Source: Methylosinus sp. Ce-a6
Lineage (GTDB): Bacteria > Pseudomonadota > Alphaproteobacteria > Rhizobiales > Beijerinckiaceae
Direction: 5' to 3'
DNA: 64,000 bases
NCBI RefSeq assembly: GCF_009811655.1
Contig: NZ_BGJX01000012.1
Coordinates: 1-64,000 of the forward strand
A program made the translations under genes and the position numbers. Below are positions 8,429 through 16,016 of this stretch, piece after piece. Position 1 is the first letter of the stretch. Each line of letters starts with the position of its first letter. The notes below the pieces were generated by a model, which was given only the letters and a program-made list of their open reading frames with translations, was not told the origin of the DNA and made no database searches.

Positions 8429-8625
8429 ACGCGGATACTCCTTCTATTGTCCCGCTGTGGAGACGGGACGGGAAGCCTCGTGACCGAAGGGGCTGATCGC
8501 GCCCCGGCCAGGATAGCGCCAATGACCGCGCATACTGTGGCTGGCGAAAGTCCGACGCTCTACAATATAGGGCCGACGCGACTGCGGGCCGCCATCCTCG
8601 CCCGTTCTCGACGTCGGCGGCTGCT

Positions 8626-8650
8626 CACTCTCTCCGCTGCGGAGAGAGTG
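8626..8650. repeat. 25-bp near-perfect palindrome in the carD upstream region
   Basis: CACTCTCTCCGC-T-GCGGAGAGAGTG, two perfect 12-bp arms around one base. It lies about 200 bp upstream of the carD start and 80 bp beyond the fdxA terminator. Either a dispersed palindrome or a regulator site; nothing in the sequence decides. The rest of the 397-bp gap 8429-8825 holds the fdxA terminator and the carD leader; I see no gene in it. Confidence 0.75.
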
Positions 8651-8710
8651 ACGCTTGCGCCCCTCGCGCCCGAACGCTAATTCTTAATGTTCCGTATATC
8701 ATGTGGAACG

Positions 8711-8745
8711 GCAAAAATCAAAGGAAAGGCGCCTGCGCCTTTCCT
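8711..8745 (-). terminator. Rho-independent terminator of fdxA
   Basis: On the minus strand: an 11-bp perfect stem (AGGAAAGGCGC paired with GCGCCTTTCCT, 2-nt loop) followed by TTGATTTTTGC. It lies about 80 bp beyond the fdxA stop, so fdxA and carD are probably separate transcripts although they are adjacent and co-oriented. Confidence 0.85.
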
Positions 8746-8825
8746 CATGGTTACGATCGGCCGCGAACCAGCCTTTGAAACCATTTACGATTTCGCGGCC
8801 CGGCGGCTGTGGACGGCGGGCGGCG

Positions 8826-9164
8826 TCAGTCGCCCTGTCCGGGCTCCGGCGAGAAATGCGCCTCGAGCTTGCCGGGTTTTCCGTCCCATTCCTTGGCGTC
8901 GGCCGGGGGATCGCGCTTGACCGTGACATTGGGCCAGAGCTGGGCGTATTCGGCGTTCAGCGCCATCCATTTCTCGAGGTCCGGCTCCGTGTCGGGCTTG
9001 ATCGCCTCGGCCGGACATTCGGGCTCGCACACGCCGCAGTCGATACACTCGTCCGGGTGGATCACCAGCATATTCGCGCCTTCGTAGAAGCAGTCCACGG
9101 GACAGACTTCCACGCAGTCCATATATTTGCACTTGATACAGTTTTCTGTGACCACGTAAGGCAT
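8826..9164 (-). CDS. fdxA: Ferredoxin FdxA (seven- or eight-iron type)
   Basis: Small soluble electron carrier of 112 residues. The N-terminal cluster motifs are [17 protein letters not shown] (first cluster, with the spacing seen in [3Fe-4S]/[4Fe-4S] ferredoxins) and [12 protein letters not shown] (second cluster). The C-terminal extension ([20 protein letters not shown]) is the one shared by alphaproteobacterial FdxA. The electron partners are not known from context. It sits upstream of carD on the same strand, an arrangement common in this class, but a terminator separates them here. Confidence 0.94.
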   Translation of the reverse strand: MPYVVTENCIKCKYMDCVEVCPVDCFYEGANMLVIHPDECIDCGVCEPECPAEAIKPDTEPDLEKWMALNAEYAQLWPNVTVKRDPPADAKEWDGKPGKLEAHFSPEPGQGD

Positions 9165-9279
9165 GTGCGTCCTCGACCCTGCGCGGGATTGCTAGCGTCT
9201 TTGTAATTTTGGCGCAAGCGGCCTCCCGGCTCGCGCGCGCGGCATGATATCCTGCGAGGGCTGGGAAGGGAATCGGTCT

Positions 9280-10113
9280 ATGGCGGAAATCGAATCGGCG
9301 CCCCAGGGCGTCGCGGCGCTGCCCGAGCCGCGCTGCGTCACGGCGCGGGCTTTGCTGCTCGGCGAGCGCATCGACACGGGCGGCCTCGAGCGCGCCGATC
9401 TCGTCTCGACCTCGCCGCTCGCCTTTCCGGCGGGTCAGTCGGGATTCGTGGTTCTCTACCGATTCGGCGTCGCCGTTCTGTTCGGCCTGTCGCCGCTCGA
9501 GGAGGACGAGATTCTGGCCAAGGTCGGCGCGCGCGTCGCCGGCGCCGCCGCGCGCCGCGACGACGAGACCCTGGTGCTGGAGATTTCCCCCGAGAGCGAC
9601 GACAAGACGCTGGCCAATGGGCGGCTCTCGATCCGCGATTCCTCCGGCGAGCGGTTTCTGGTCGTCGCCGACGCGCTCGCCAAGAGCGTCGCGCTCGCCC
9701 GAGACGAGCGTCGCGTCAATGCGGTCTTCGACACGATCGAGCCTTTCGCCACCGAACTCGCGAGCAAGGGGCGCCCGCCTTTCCGCCGCCGCGCCATGCT
9801 CGAGCTCATCGGCCAGACGCTTTTGGTGCAGCACCGCGTCTCCGGCCGCGTGGCGGTGGAGGACAAGCCGGACGTGCTGTGGGATCGGCCCGACCTCGAG
9901 CGCCTCTATTCGCGGCTCGAGGACGAATATGAGCTCGAGGCGCGCGGCGAGACCTTGAAGGCCAAGGTCGATGTCATCGGCGAGACGGCGCGGGCGCTGA
10001 CGGAGATCATCGACGTCGACCGCTCGGTGCGCCTCGAGGCGACCGTCGTCGTGCTGATTCTCGCGGAGATTCTGCTCACCCTGTTCCAGATCTTCGTCCA
10101 GCGGGCGCATTGA
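9280..10113 (+). CDS. RMD1/RMND1 (DUF155) family membrane protein
   Basis: Member of the DUF155 family, which includes yeast Rmd1/Sif2 and human RMND1 (mitochondrial translation); the bacterial role is unknown. The start at 9280 gives MAEIESAPQGVAALP (277 residues). An earlier ATG at 9244 is possible but adds an unlikely leader. Family features: the N-terminal YRFGVAVLFGLSPLEEDEIL, the middle LVVADALAKSVALARDERRV, and the C-terminal ALTEIIDVDRSVRLEATVVV, which runs into a single membrane helix (ILAEILLTLFQIFV) close to the C-terminus, so the bulk is probably cytoplasmic. The following MFS gene starts within its stop codon, suggesting translational coupling. Confidence 0.85.
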   Translation: MAEIESAPQGVAALPEPRCVTARALLLGERIDTGGLERADLVSTSPLAFPAGQSGFVVLYRFGVAVLFGLSPLEEDEILAKVGARVAGAAARRDDETLVLEISPESDDKTLANGRLSIRDSSGERFLVVADALAKSVALARDERRVNAVFDTIEPFATELASKGRPPFRRRAMLELIGQTLLVQHRVSGRVAVEDKPDVLWDRPDLERLYSRLEDEYELEARGETLKAKVDVIGETARALTEIIDVDRSVRLEATVVVLILAEILLTLFQIFVQRAH

Positions 10114-11321
10114 TACCGTCTGGCGAAAGCGCGCGCTCGACCTTCTGCCAGCTCTCCATCCTGGCCGCGGCATTGTTTCTCGTCGGCTCGGCGGAGGTCG
10201 TCACCGGGCCGCTGATGACCGCCATGGCCCCGGATTTCGGCGTTCCGCCCGCTTCCATCGCCTATCTGCCGGCCGCCTATGGCCTCGCCTATGGCGGCTT
10301 CGCCATCATCGCCGGGCCCTTGTCGGACCGATTCGGACGCAAGCGCCCGCTTCAGGCGGGGCTGCTCGGTTTCGCTCTGCTCGGCGCCGCGCTGCCGAGC
10401 GCGCCCGATCTCTCCACGGCCATCGCGCTCAGCGCGCTGGCCGGCCTCTGCGGGGCCTTCGTCCAGCCCAATTCGCTGTCCTTCGTGGCCGACTCATCGT
10501 CGCCGCAGGAGGTCGACATTCGCACCGCGCGCGTCTTCGTCGGGCTGATGTCGGCCTTTGTCGTCACGCCGTCCATCGCCGGATGGGTCGCCGACCAATT
10601 CGGCTGGCGCTGTGCCTATTATCTTCTCTCGCTTTCGTCGGCGCTCGTCTTCCTGGCCGTTTCCGCGGGCTTTCGCGCCGGCCGCTCGCATGGCGGAGGC
10701 GTCGTCTCCTTCGTCGCGACCCATAAAGGCGCGCTGGCGACGCCGGGCGTCGTGCGGCGGCTCGCGGCGAGCTATTTCTGGCTCGGCTCGGTCGCGGGTT
10801 TCGGCGTGGTCGTCGCCGATGTCGCGGCGCGCAAGCTGTCGCTCTCGCCGACCGACGCAGGACTATTGGCCGGCTTCTTCGGCCTCGTCACCATCGCCGG
10901 CAATCTGGCGGGGCCGACGGCTCGCGGCCTTCTCTCGGACAAAGCGCTGCCGCTCGCCTGTTTCGCCGCCTCGATCGGCGTCGTCGCCTTCGCGATCCCG
11001 ACCGGCTCGGCGCTGCAGCTCGCCCTCGTCGGGCTGCCCTGGGCCTTCGGCTATGGCTGCGGCGGGCCGCTCCATCATGCGCGGCTCAGCGGAATGTCCG
11101 CGGAATTTCGCGGCACGATCAATTCCTATCACGCGAGCCTGCTGAATCTCGGGATTTTCTCGACCTCCTATTTGTTCGGCGCGCTCGCGCCGACCGCGCT
11201 CGACCTCTTTTATGCGCTCATCGGCGGCCTTTCCCTGATCGGCGCTGTTCTGCTGGCGCTCGCCAATCTCGCGGAGCGGCGCGGCCGGCGGCGGGAGACG
11301 GCGACAGCGCCGGGCGCGTGA
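10110..11321 (+). CDS. Major facilitator superfamily transporter
   Basis: Twelve-helix inner-membrane secondary transporter of 403 residues. The loop 2-3 signature is present as GPLSDRFGRKRPLQAG (about residues 71-86). Helix 1 carries LFLVGSAEVVTGPLM and the C-terminal half has a second helix bundle after a short Arg-rich loop (FRAGRSHGGG), consistent with drug/metabolite exporters of the DHA type. Substrate cannot be read from sequence. The start is a TTG at 10110 overlapping the stop of the upstream DUF155 gene (TTGA), so the two are likely one operon. Confidence 0.85.
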   Translation: MIPSGESARSTFCQLSILAAALFLVGSAEVVTGPLMTAMAPDFGVPPASIAYLPAAYGLAYGGFAIIAGPLSDRFGRKRPLQAGLLGFALLGAALPSAPDLSTAIALSALAGLCGAFVQPNSLSFVADSSSPQEVDIRTARVFVGLMSAFVVTPSIAGWVADQFGWRCAYYLLSLSSALVFLAVSAGFRAGRSHGGGVVSFVATHKGALATPGVVRRLAASYFWLGSVAGFGVVVADVAARKLSLSPTDAGLLAGFFGLVTIAGNLAGPTARGLLSDKALPLACFAASIGVVAFAIPTGSALQLALVGLPWAFGYGCGGPLHHARLSGMSAEFRGTINSYHASLLNLGIFSTSYLFGALAPTALDLFYALIGGLSLIGAVLLALANLAERRGRRRETATAPGA

Positions 11322-11326
11322 CGGCG

Positions 11327-11626
11327 TCACTCGCGCCGTCTCGCGCTCGGCGCGCCTTGCCGCGGCGAGACTCGATTGAGCGCGGTGATCGAAAGAAAGC
11401 CGCCGATCCAGGCTCCGAGCGCGGCGAACAGGACATAGGCCCAATTCGACGTGTAGCTGATGACGGCGAAGGCGGAGAGCAGATACCAGACGCTGCTCCA
11501 GCTCGCCGCCGCCACGCGACGACGCGCGGAGACCGCGGCGTTGAAGAACACATAGACGGCGTCGGTCACGGCGGTCGACAGAGCGACTCCCGCCGCGATC
11601 GCCGGATCGAAAGGGGGGATGTCCAT
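11327..11626 (-). CDS. Small membrane protein of unknown function
   Basis: From the ATG at 11626 (MDIPPFDPAIAAGVALST) it is 99 residues with about three hydrophobic segments (residues 8-28, 38-58 and 60-80), ending in a basic tail. An in-frame GTG at 11779 would prepend a Ser/Arg-rich stretch that overlaps a dispersed repeat, so I reject it. No family recognised. It converges on the MFS gene with only 5 bp between stops, and no terminator is evident. Confidence 0.6.
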   Translation of the reverse strand: MDIPPFDPAIAAGVALSTAVTDAVYVFFNAAVSARRRVAAASWSSVWYLLSAFAVISYTSNWAYVLFAALGAWIGGFLSITALNRVSPRQGAPSARRRE

Positions 11627-11757
11627 TGCTGCGGCTTTCGGTAGGTTGGTCTCGTCCGAAAGGCTCAGATGGCGCGACGAGCCGCCGAGAGCGATGCGCC
11701 GCATCCGCGGGCGGCTCCGGCTCGCTTCGCCCGGCCCGCTGCTGGCAATGGCGACCA

Positions 11758-11801
11758 TGCGGAAATGCGAGGCATTCACGCGAAAACCATATCATTCGAC
11801 C
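11758..11801. repeat. Copy of the dispersed palindromic element
   Basis: Starts TGCGGAAATGCGAGGCATTC and continues into GCGAAAACCATATCATTCGACC. It matches the element beside rpoH (6412-6449 read on the minus strand) at most positions over about 45 bp. It lies in the divergent gap before the YjbR gene. Confidence 0.6.
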
Positions 11802-11855
11802 GAAATCATGTTCTGCAAGACGTATCAATTCCAGAATAAGATGGGATGAATCAAT

Positions 11856-12281
11856 ATGACTTACGAGGAATTCAACGCATTCTGTCGGTCGCTTCCCGCG
11901 ACGACGCATGTCGTCCAGTGGGGCGGATCGCAGGTCTGGAAAGTCGGCGAAAAAGTCTTCGCGATCGGAGGTTGGCAGGACGACGAACCGAGTTTCACTT
12001 TCAAGGTGAGCGACATTGCGTATGATGTGCTCGTGGAGCAGCCGGGCTTGCGTCCGGCGCCATATCTCGCTTCGCGCGGCTTGAAATGGATCCAGCATTT
12101 TGCGAGGCCTGGACTATCGGACGGCGAGCTCCGGGACTACATTCGCCAATCTCACGACATCGTCTCGCAAGGCCTTTCGAAGAAGAAACGGATCGCGCTC
12201 GGGCTCGATAGCGGCGGCCCGACGCCCGCGCTCAATAAGCGCGAGCGATCAAAATCTCCTCCACCGCCGGCCGGCCGGTGA
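11856..12281 (+). CDS. MmcQ/YjbR family protein
   Basis: Small cytoplasmic protein of a family described as DNA-binding-like with a double-wing fold; function unsettled. The 141 residues include the typical opening YEEFNAFCRSLPATTHVVQW, the core VFAIGGWQDDEPSFTFKVS, and SHDIVSQGLSKKKRIALGL near the end. The last 14 residues (RERSKSPPPPAGR) are encoded in DNA shared with the 3' end of the convergent proS gene, a 50-bp overlap. The start at 11856 is the only ATG giving the conserved N-terminus. Confidence 0.8.
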   Translation: MTYEEFNAFCRSLPATTHVVQWGGSQVWKVGEKVFAIGGWQDDEPSFTFKVSDIAYDVLVEQPGLRPAPYLASRGLKWIQHFARPGLSDGELRDYIRQSHDIVSQGLSKKKRIALGLDSGGPTPALNKRERSKSPPPPAGR

Positions 12282-13776
12282 AGACGCAAACGCCTTTCGG
12301 CGCGCTCTGCTCCAGCGGAATATTGCGCAGCGTCAGCTTCAGCGCCTTCAGCCGCGTCTCCGCCTCCTCGAGCTCCGCGCCCGTCGGCCGCGCCCAGGGC
12401 GCGCGCACCCAGCCCTTGAAGGCCGAGGCCTCGTCGTCCTCCGCCGCCTTGCCGAAATAGTCGGCGATCTCGGCGAAGCTCGTGAGATCGGAGCGTATGT
12501 TCGCCTCGAGCCGCGCCTTGGCCTCGGCGAAGAGCGCCGCCTGGATTTCCGCGAGCAGGGCAGGGACGTTGGACACAAATTCCGCGCGCGGCGTCGCCGT
12601 CGAGACGATCTTGTCGCCCTCGCGCAGCCGATCGCGGCGGATCAGCGTCACGACGTCGTTCGCCGCGTCGCGCGGGCCGATCTCGAGGATGATCGGCGCG
12701 CCGCGGCGCACCCAGTCCCAGCGTTTATTGGCGGCGCGCGCCGGCTTCTTGTCGACGATGGCGCGCAGCGGCGCGCCGAGCGCGAAGAGGCCGTCCAGCT
12801 CGCCCTTCAGCCTGTCGCAATAGGCGAGCACTTCGGCGTCCTCGGGCTTCTCGCGCAGCATGGGCACGATCACCACTTGGCGCGGCGCGATGCGAGGGGG
12901 CAGGCGCAGTCCGTCGTCGTCGCCATGGGTCATGATGACGCCGCCGATGAGCCGCGTCGACACGCCCCAGCTCGTCGTATGGCAATATTCGAGCTCGCCG
13001 CTCGCGCCCTGGAAGCGGATATTCTGCGCCTGCGCGAAATTCGTTCCGAGATAATGCGAGGTGCCGGCCTGCAGCGCCTTGCCGTCCTGCATCATGGCTT
13101 CGATGGAATAGGTGTTCACGGCGCCGGGAAAACGCTCGTTCTCCGGCTTCTCGCCGGCGACGACCGGCACGGCGAGCACGTCCTCGACGATCTGCCGATA
13201 GACCTCGAGCATTTTGCGCGTTTCTTCCCGCGCTTCGGCCTCGTCGGCATGGGCCGTGTGGCCCTCCTGCCAGAGGAATTCGCTGGTGCGCAGAAAGAGC
13301 CGCGTGCGCATCTCCCAGCGCACGACATTGGCCCATTGATTGACCAGCACGGGCAGGTCGCGATGCGAGCTCACCCAGCGGCGGAAGGCGTCGCCGATGA
13401 TCGTCTCCGAGGTCGGCCGCACGATGAGCGGCTCCTCGAGCTTGGAGTCGGGATCGACGACGAGCTTGCCGTCCACCGCCTTCAGGCGATGATGGGTGAC
13501 GACCGCCATCTCCTTGGCGAAGCCTTCGACATGGCTCGCCTCCTGAGCGATGAAGCTCATCGGGATGAACAGCGGAAAATAGCAATTGTCGTGGCCGGTC
13601 TCCTTGATGCGCCGGTCGAGCGCCGCCTGGATCAGCTCCCACACGCCATAGCCCCAAGGCTTGACGATCATGCAGCCGCGCACCGGGCTCGTCTCGGCCA
13701 TGTCGGCCTCGGCGACGACGGCCTGATACCATTGCGCGAAATTCTCTTCTCTCGTGACCGACAGGGCGCGTTTCAT
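12232..13776 (-). CDS. proS: Prolyl-tRNA synthetase, archaeal/eukaryal-type
   Basis: Class II aminoacyl-tRNA synthetase charging tRNA-Pro, 514 residues. Class II motif 1 region KPWGYGVWELIQAALDRRI, CYFPLFIPMSF, motif 2 VRWEMRTRLFLRTSEFLWQE and motif 3 SWGVSTRLIGGVIMTHGDDDG match the archaeal/eukaryal ProRS. It lacks the ~180-residue editing insertion of standard bacterial ProRS. It has a C-terminal extension ending in Tyr (VEEILIARAY), the hallmark of this type; the zinc-site cysteines are mostly absent (only CVFTG remains). Most alphaproteobacteria are expected to use a bacterial-form enzyme, so this may be an acquired replacement or a second copy. The 3' end overlaps the convergent YjbR gene. 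Confidence 0.93.
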   Translation of the reverse strand: MKRALSVTREENFAQWYQAVVAEADMAETSPVRGCMIVKPWGYGVWELIQAALDRRIKETGHDNCYFPLFIPMSFIAQEASHVEGFAKEMAVVTHHRLKAVDGKLVVDPDSKLEEPLIVRPTSETIIGDAFRRWVSSHRDLPVLVNQWANVVRWEMRTRLFLRTSEFLWQEGHTAHADEAEAREETRKMLEVYRQIVEDVLAVPVVAGEKPENERFPGAVNTYSIEAMMQDGKALQAGTSHYLGTNFAQAQNIRFQGASGELEYCHTTSWGVSTRLIGGVIMTHGDDDGLRLPPRIAPRQVVIVPMLREKPEDAEVLAYCDRLKGELDGLFALGAPLRAIVDKKPARAANKRWDWVRRGAPIILEIGPRDAANDVVTLIRRDRLREGDKIVSTATPRAEFVSNVPALLAEIQAALFAEAKARLEANIRSDLTSFAEIADYFGKAAEDDEASAFKGWVRAPWARPTGAELEEAETRLKALKLTLRNIPLEQSAPKGVCVFTGRPAVEEILIARAY

Positions 13777-13890
13777 ATTTGCCTTCGGGGATTCGAATCC
13801 AGTGTCCGAGCGGAGAGATAGCCCAACGCCGCCGTCATGGCGAGCGGGCGACGAATCGAGGCCGCGGCAGCTCGACGCTTTTCCCCGCTC

Positions 13891-14340
13891 CTACGGTTGT
13901 GCAGCGTCGGGCCAGAAATCGCCGGCGATCGCTTTTTCGAACGGCCATGGGCAAGTTGAAGGAAAGACCTCCTCGCCGAGGCCCGTTTCCCTCTGCGCGA
14001 CGATGACGGCGAGCTCACAGCTTTCGCTCATGGCGGCGCCGAGCATAGCTTTCAAACTCGGATTATCTTCCAAATGGCGTTCGATTCTCAGCCTCTGCTC
14101 GCGAATACTGAGACGCCGGCTGTTTCCTCGCAGCGCCGGCTGAAACCGCCATTTCAACAGATGCGCCAGCAGAATGGACAGCCGGCTGATCAGTTCCCGC
14201 TTCTCGCTGCGGCCCATGCTGTCGATCTCCTCGGCGATGTTCTCTATGTCCGCGGCCGAGAGCTTGCCGGCGCGCAGCAGGGCGGCCTGTTCCTTCGCCC
14301 AGGCGTGGAAATCGGTCTCATAGAGTGGACTCTGCGGCAT
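13891..14340 (-). CDS. DUF29 domain protein
   Basis: The 149-residue product from the ATG at 14340 begins MPQSPLYETDFHAWAKEQAAL, the conserved opening of DUF29 proteins (YETDF.AW). It continues with ENIAEEIDSMGRSEKRELIS and a helix ending LLAHLLKWRFQP, followed by the basic SIREQRLRIERHLEDNPSL. DUF29 proteins are small helical proteins common in cyanobacteria and alphaproteobacteria with no established function. A GTG at 14454 would extend the ORF but lies in the leader of the divergent LysR gene. No operon partner. Confidence 0.8.
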   Translation of the reverse strand: MPQSPLYETDFHAWAKEQAALLRAGKLSAADIENIAEEIDSMGRSEKRELISRLSILLAHLLKWRFQPALRGNSRRLSIREQRLRIERHLEDNPSLKAMLGAAMSESCELAVIVAQRETGLGEEVFPSTCPWPFEKAIAGDFWPDAAQP

Positions 14341-14491
14341 GGCGGGCTCCCTCGCTGCTGCGCCACGATATATGACATCCCCCATTCGTGCCCCATTCGT
14401 GCGATGAATTCGCTGGGCCGAGCCTTTAGGTATATAGTTCCACGAGCGTCCCATTCGGTCCCTCGAGGGCGCGAAGGGAGCCGAGCCTCAA

Positions 14492-15394
14492 GTGATCGAC
14501 AAGCTGGAGTTCTTCATCACCGTCGCCAAGGAGCGCAGCTTCTCCCGCGCAGCCGAGCTGTGCGGGGTGACGCAGCCGACGCTCTCGGCCGGGATCAAGC
14601 AGCTCGAGGACAGTCTCGGCGTGCTGCTCGTCAATCGCTCCTCGCGCTTCCACAGCCTCACCGCCGAGGGCGAGCGCGTGCTGGAATGGGCCAAGCGCAT
14701 CGTCGCCGACGCGCGGGCGATGCGCCAGGAGGTCCGCGCGCTGAAGGAGGGGCTCGGCGGGCCGCTCAAGATCGCCGCCATCCCGACGGCGCTGACCATG
14801 GTGCCGGCGCTGACGACGCCTTTTCGCGAGAAGCACCCCAATGTGCGCTTCACCATTCTGACGAGCTCGTCGACGGAAATCCTGTCGATGCTGGACAATC
14901 TCGAGATCGACGCCGGACTCACCTATCTCGACAACGAGCCCTTGGGGCGTGTGAGGACCGTGCCGCTGTTCTCCGAACGCTATCGGCTGCTCACCGCCGC
15001 CGAAAATCCGCTCGGCAACAGAGACAAGGTGACCTGGGCCGACGTCGGCCGCATTCCGCTCTGCCTGCTCACGCCCGACATGCAGAATCGCCGCATCGTC
15101 GAGCGGCTGATCCGCGACGCCGGCGGCGAGCCCGAGCCCGCGCTCGAATCCAATTCGGTCATCGTGCTCTTCGCCCATGTGAAGACCGGGCGCTGGGCCA
15201 CGATCCTACCCGAAAAGCTGGTCGACTCGCTGCGCGTCGCCGCCCCCTTGCGCTCGATCCCGATCGTCGAGCCCGAGGCCGTTCACGAGATCGGCCTCGT
15301 GGTTCCGCACCGCGAGCCGACCATTCCGCAGGTCGCCGCGCTCGTCGCGGAGGCGAAGAAGTTCGCGCGAAATCAGGGGATTGGCGATCTATAG
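14492..15394 (+). CDS. fdsR: LysR-type regulator of the formate dehydrogenase operon
   Basis: LysR-family transcriptional regulator, 300 residues. The N-terminal winged helix-turn-helix (residues 1-60: FSRAAELCGVTQPTLSAGIK) is followed by a periplasmic-binding-type sensor domain (LKIAAIPTALTMVPALT onward). The start is a GTG at 14492 preceded by GGGAGCC. It lies directly upstream of and co-oriented with fdsGBACD, the position of FdsR in Cupriavidus-type and methylotroph fds loci. Two T-N11-A palindromes lie at its stop codon and just beyond, so it probably regulates both the operon and itself. The inducer is likely formate, by family analogy. Confidence 0.85.
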   Translation: MIDKLEFFITVAKERSFSRAAELCGVTQPTLSAGIKQLEDSLGVLLVNRSSRFHSLTAEGERVLEWAKRIVADARAMRQEVRALKEGLGGPLKIAAIPTALTMVPALTTPFREKHPNVRFTILTSSSTEILSMLDNLEIDAGLTYLDNEPLGRVRTVPLFSERYRLLTAAENPLGNRDKVTWADVGRIPLCLLTPDMQNRRIVERLIRDAGGEPEPALESNSVIVLFAHVKTGRWATILPEKLVDSLRVAAPLRSIPIVEPEAVHEIGLVVPHREPTIPQVAALVAEAKKFARNQGIGDL

Positions 15395-15405
15395 GATTCG
15401 CCTAT
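15391..15405. promoter_or_regulatory. Putative FdsR binding site 1 (T-N11-A palindrome)
   Basis: ATAGG-ATTCG-CCTAT, a perfect 5-bp inverted repeat containing the LysR-type T-N11-A core. It overlaps the fdsR stop codon and lies about 135 bp upstream of fdsG, the usual place for a LysR recognition site. Confidence 0.55.
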
Positions 15406-15406
15406 G

Positions 15407-15423
15407 ATCTAACCATTCCAGAT
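15407..15423. promoter_or_regulatory. Putative FdsR binding site 2
   Basis: ATCT-N9-AGAT inverted repeat, also with T-N11-A spacing. Its centre is about 17 bp from site 1, so the two dyads do not sit on exactly the same helix face. It would act as the activation site near the promoter. Confidence 0.45.
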
Positions 15424-15442
15424 TATTGATCCCGACGGTTTT

Positions 15443-15473
15443 TTGCTGCACTGTCCAAGCAATTACCTAAAAT
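15443..15473 (+). promoter_or_regulatory. Possible fds promoter
   Basis: TTGCTG (15443-15448) and TAAAAT (15468-15473) separated by 19 bp, downstream of the two LysR-type boxes and about 65 bp before fdsG. The long spacer would be consistent with an activator-dependent promoter, but this is a weak call by eye. Confidence 0.3.
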
Positions 15474-15539
15474 GGGCGGCTGTCGCTCAGGAAGGCCCGC
15501 TCTGTAAGAACGGGCCGGCTCGATAAGAACGGGGAAGAA

Positions 15540-16016
15540 ATGTCTGGCGCTGTTCCGTGGAACGAGGCGCGGGCGCAGGAGATCATCGACGCCCATCTCG
15601 GGCTCGAGGGTCCTGCCCTGCCTATCTTGCATGCCATTCAGGAAGAATTCGGCTATGTGCCGGAGGCGGCGGTGCCGCAGATCGCGCAATCGCTGAACAT
15701 CTCCCGGGCGGAGATGCACGGCGTCGTCAGCTTCTACCATGATTTCCGCCGCGCGCCGGCCGGGCGCCATGTGCTGAAATTGTGCCGCGCCGAGTCCTGT
15801 CAGTCGATGGGATCGGAGAAGATCGCCAGGGAGTTCCTCGAGCGCCTGAAGCTCGAATGGGGCGGGACGACCAATGACGGCTCGCTGACCGTCGAAGCGG
15901 TCTATTGCCTCGGTCTGTGCGCCCACAGCCCCGGCGCGCTCTTCGACGGCGAGCCGATCGGCCGCGTCGACGGCGATCTGCTGGACGAATTGGCGTCGGA
16001 GGCGCAAAAGGCATGA
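15540..16016 (+). CDS. fdsG: NAD-dependent formate dehydrogenase gamma subunit
   Basis: Small iron-sulfur subunit of the soluble FdsABG(D) complex, homologous to NuoE of complex I. Its 158 residues carry the thioredoxin-like [2Fe-2S] ligands Cys82 and Cys87 (CRAESC) and Cys123 and Cys127 (CLGLC). The N-terminal segment ILHAIQEEFGYVPEAAVPQIA is the family signature. It passes electrons between the FMN site of FdsB and the rest of the enzyme. First gene of the operon; its stop overlaps the fdsB start (ATGA). Confidence 0.96.
   Translation: MSGAVPWNEARAQEIIDAHLGLEGPALPILHAIQEEFGYVPEAAVPQIAQSLNISRAEMHGVVSFYHDFRRAPAGRHVLKLCRAESCQSMGSEKIAREFLERLKLEWGGTTNDGSLTVEAVYCLGLCAHSPGALFDGEPIGRVDGDLLDELASEAQKA

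Noticed and set aside
8626..8650. Perfect palindrome considered as a terminator
   Set aside because: No T run on either side, and fdxA already has a proper terminator at 8711-8745.
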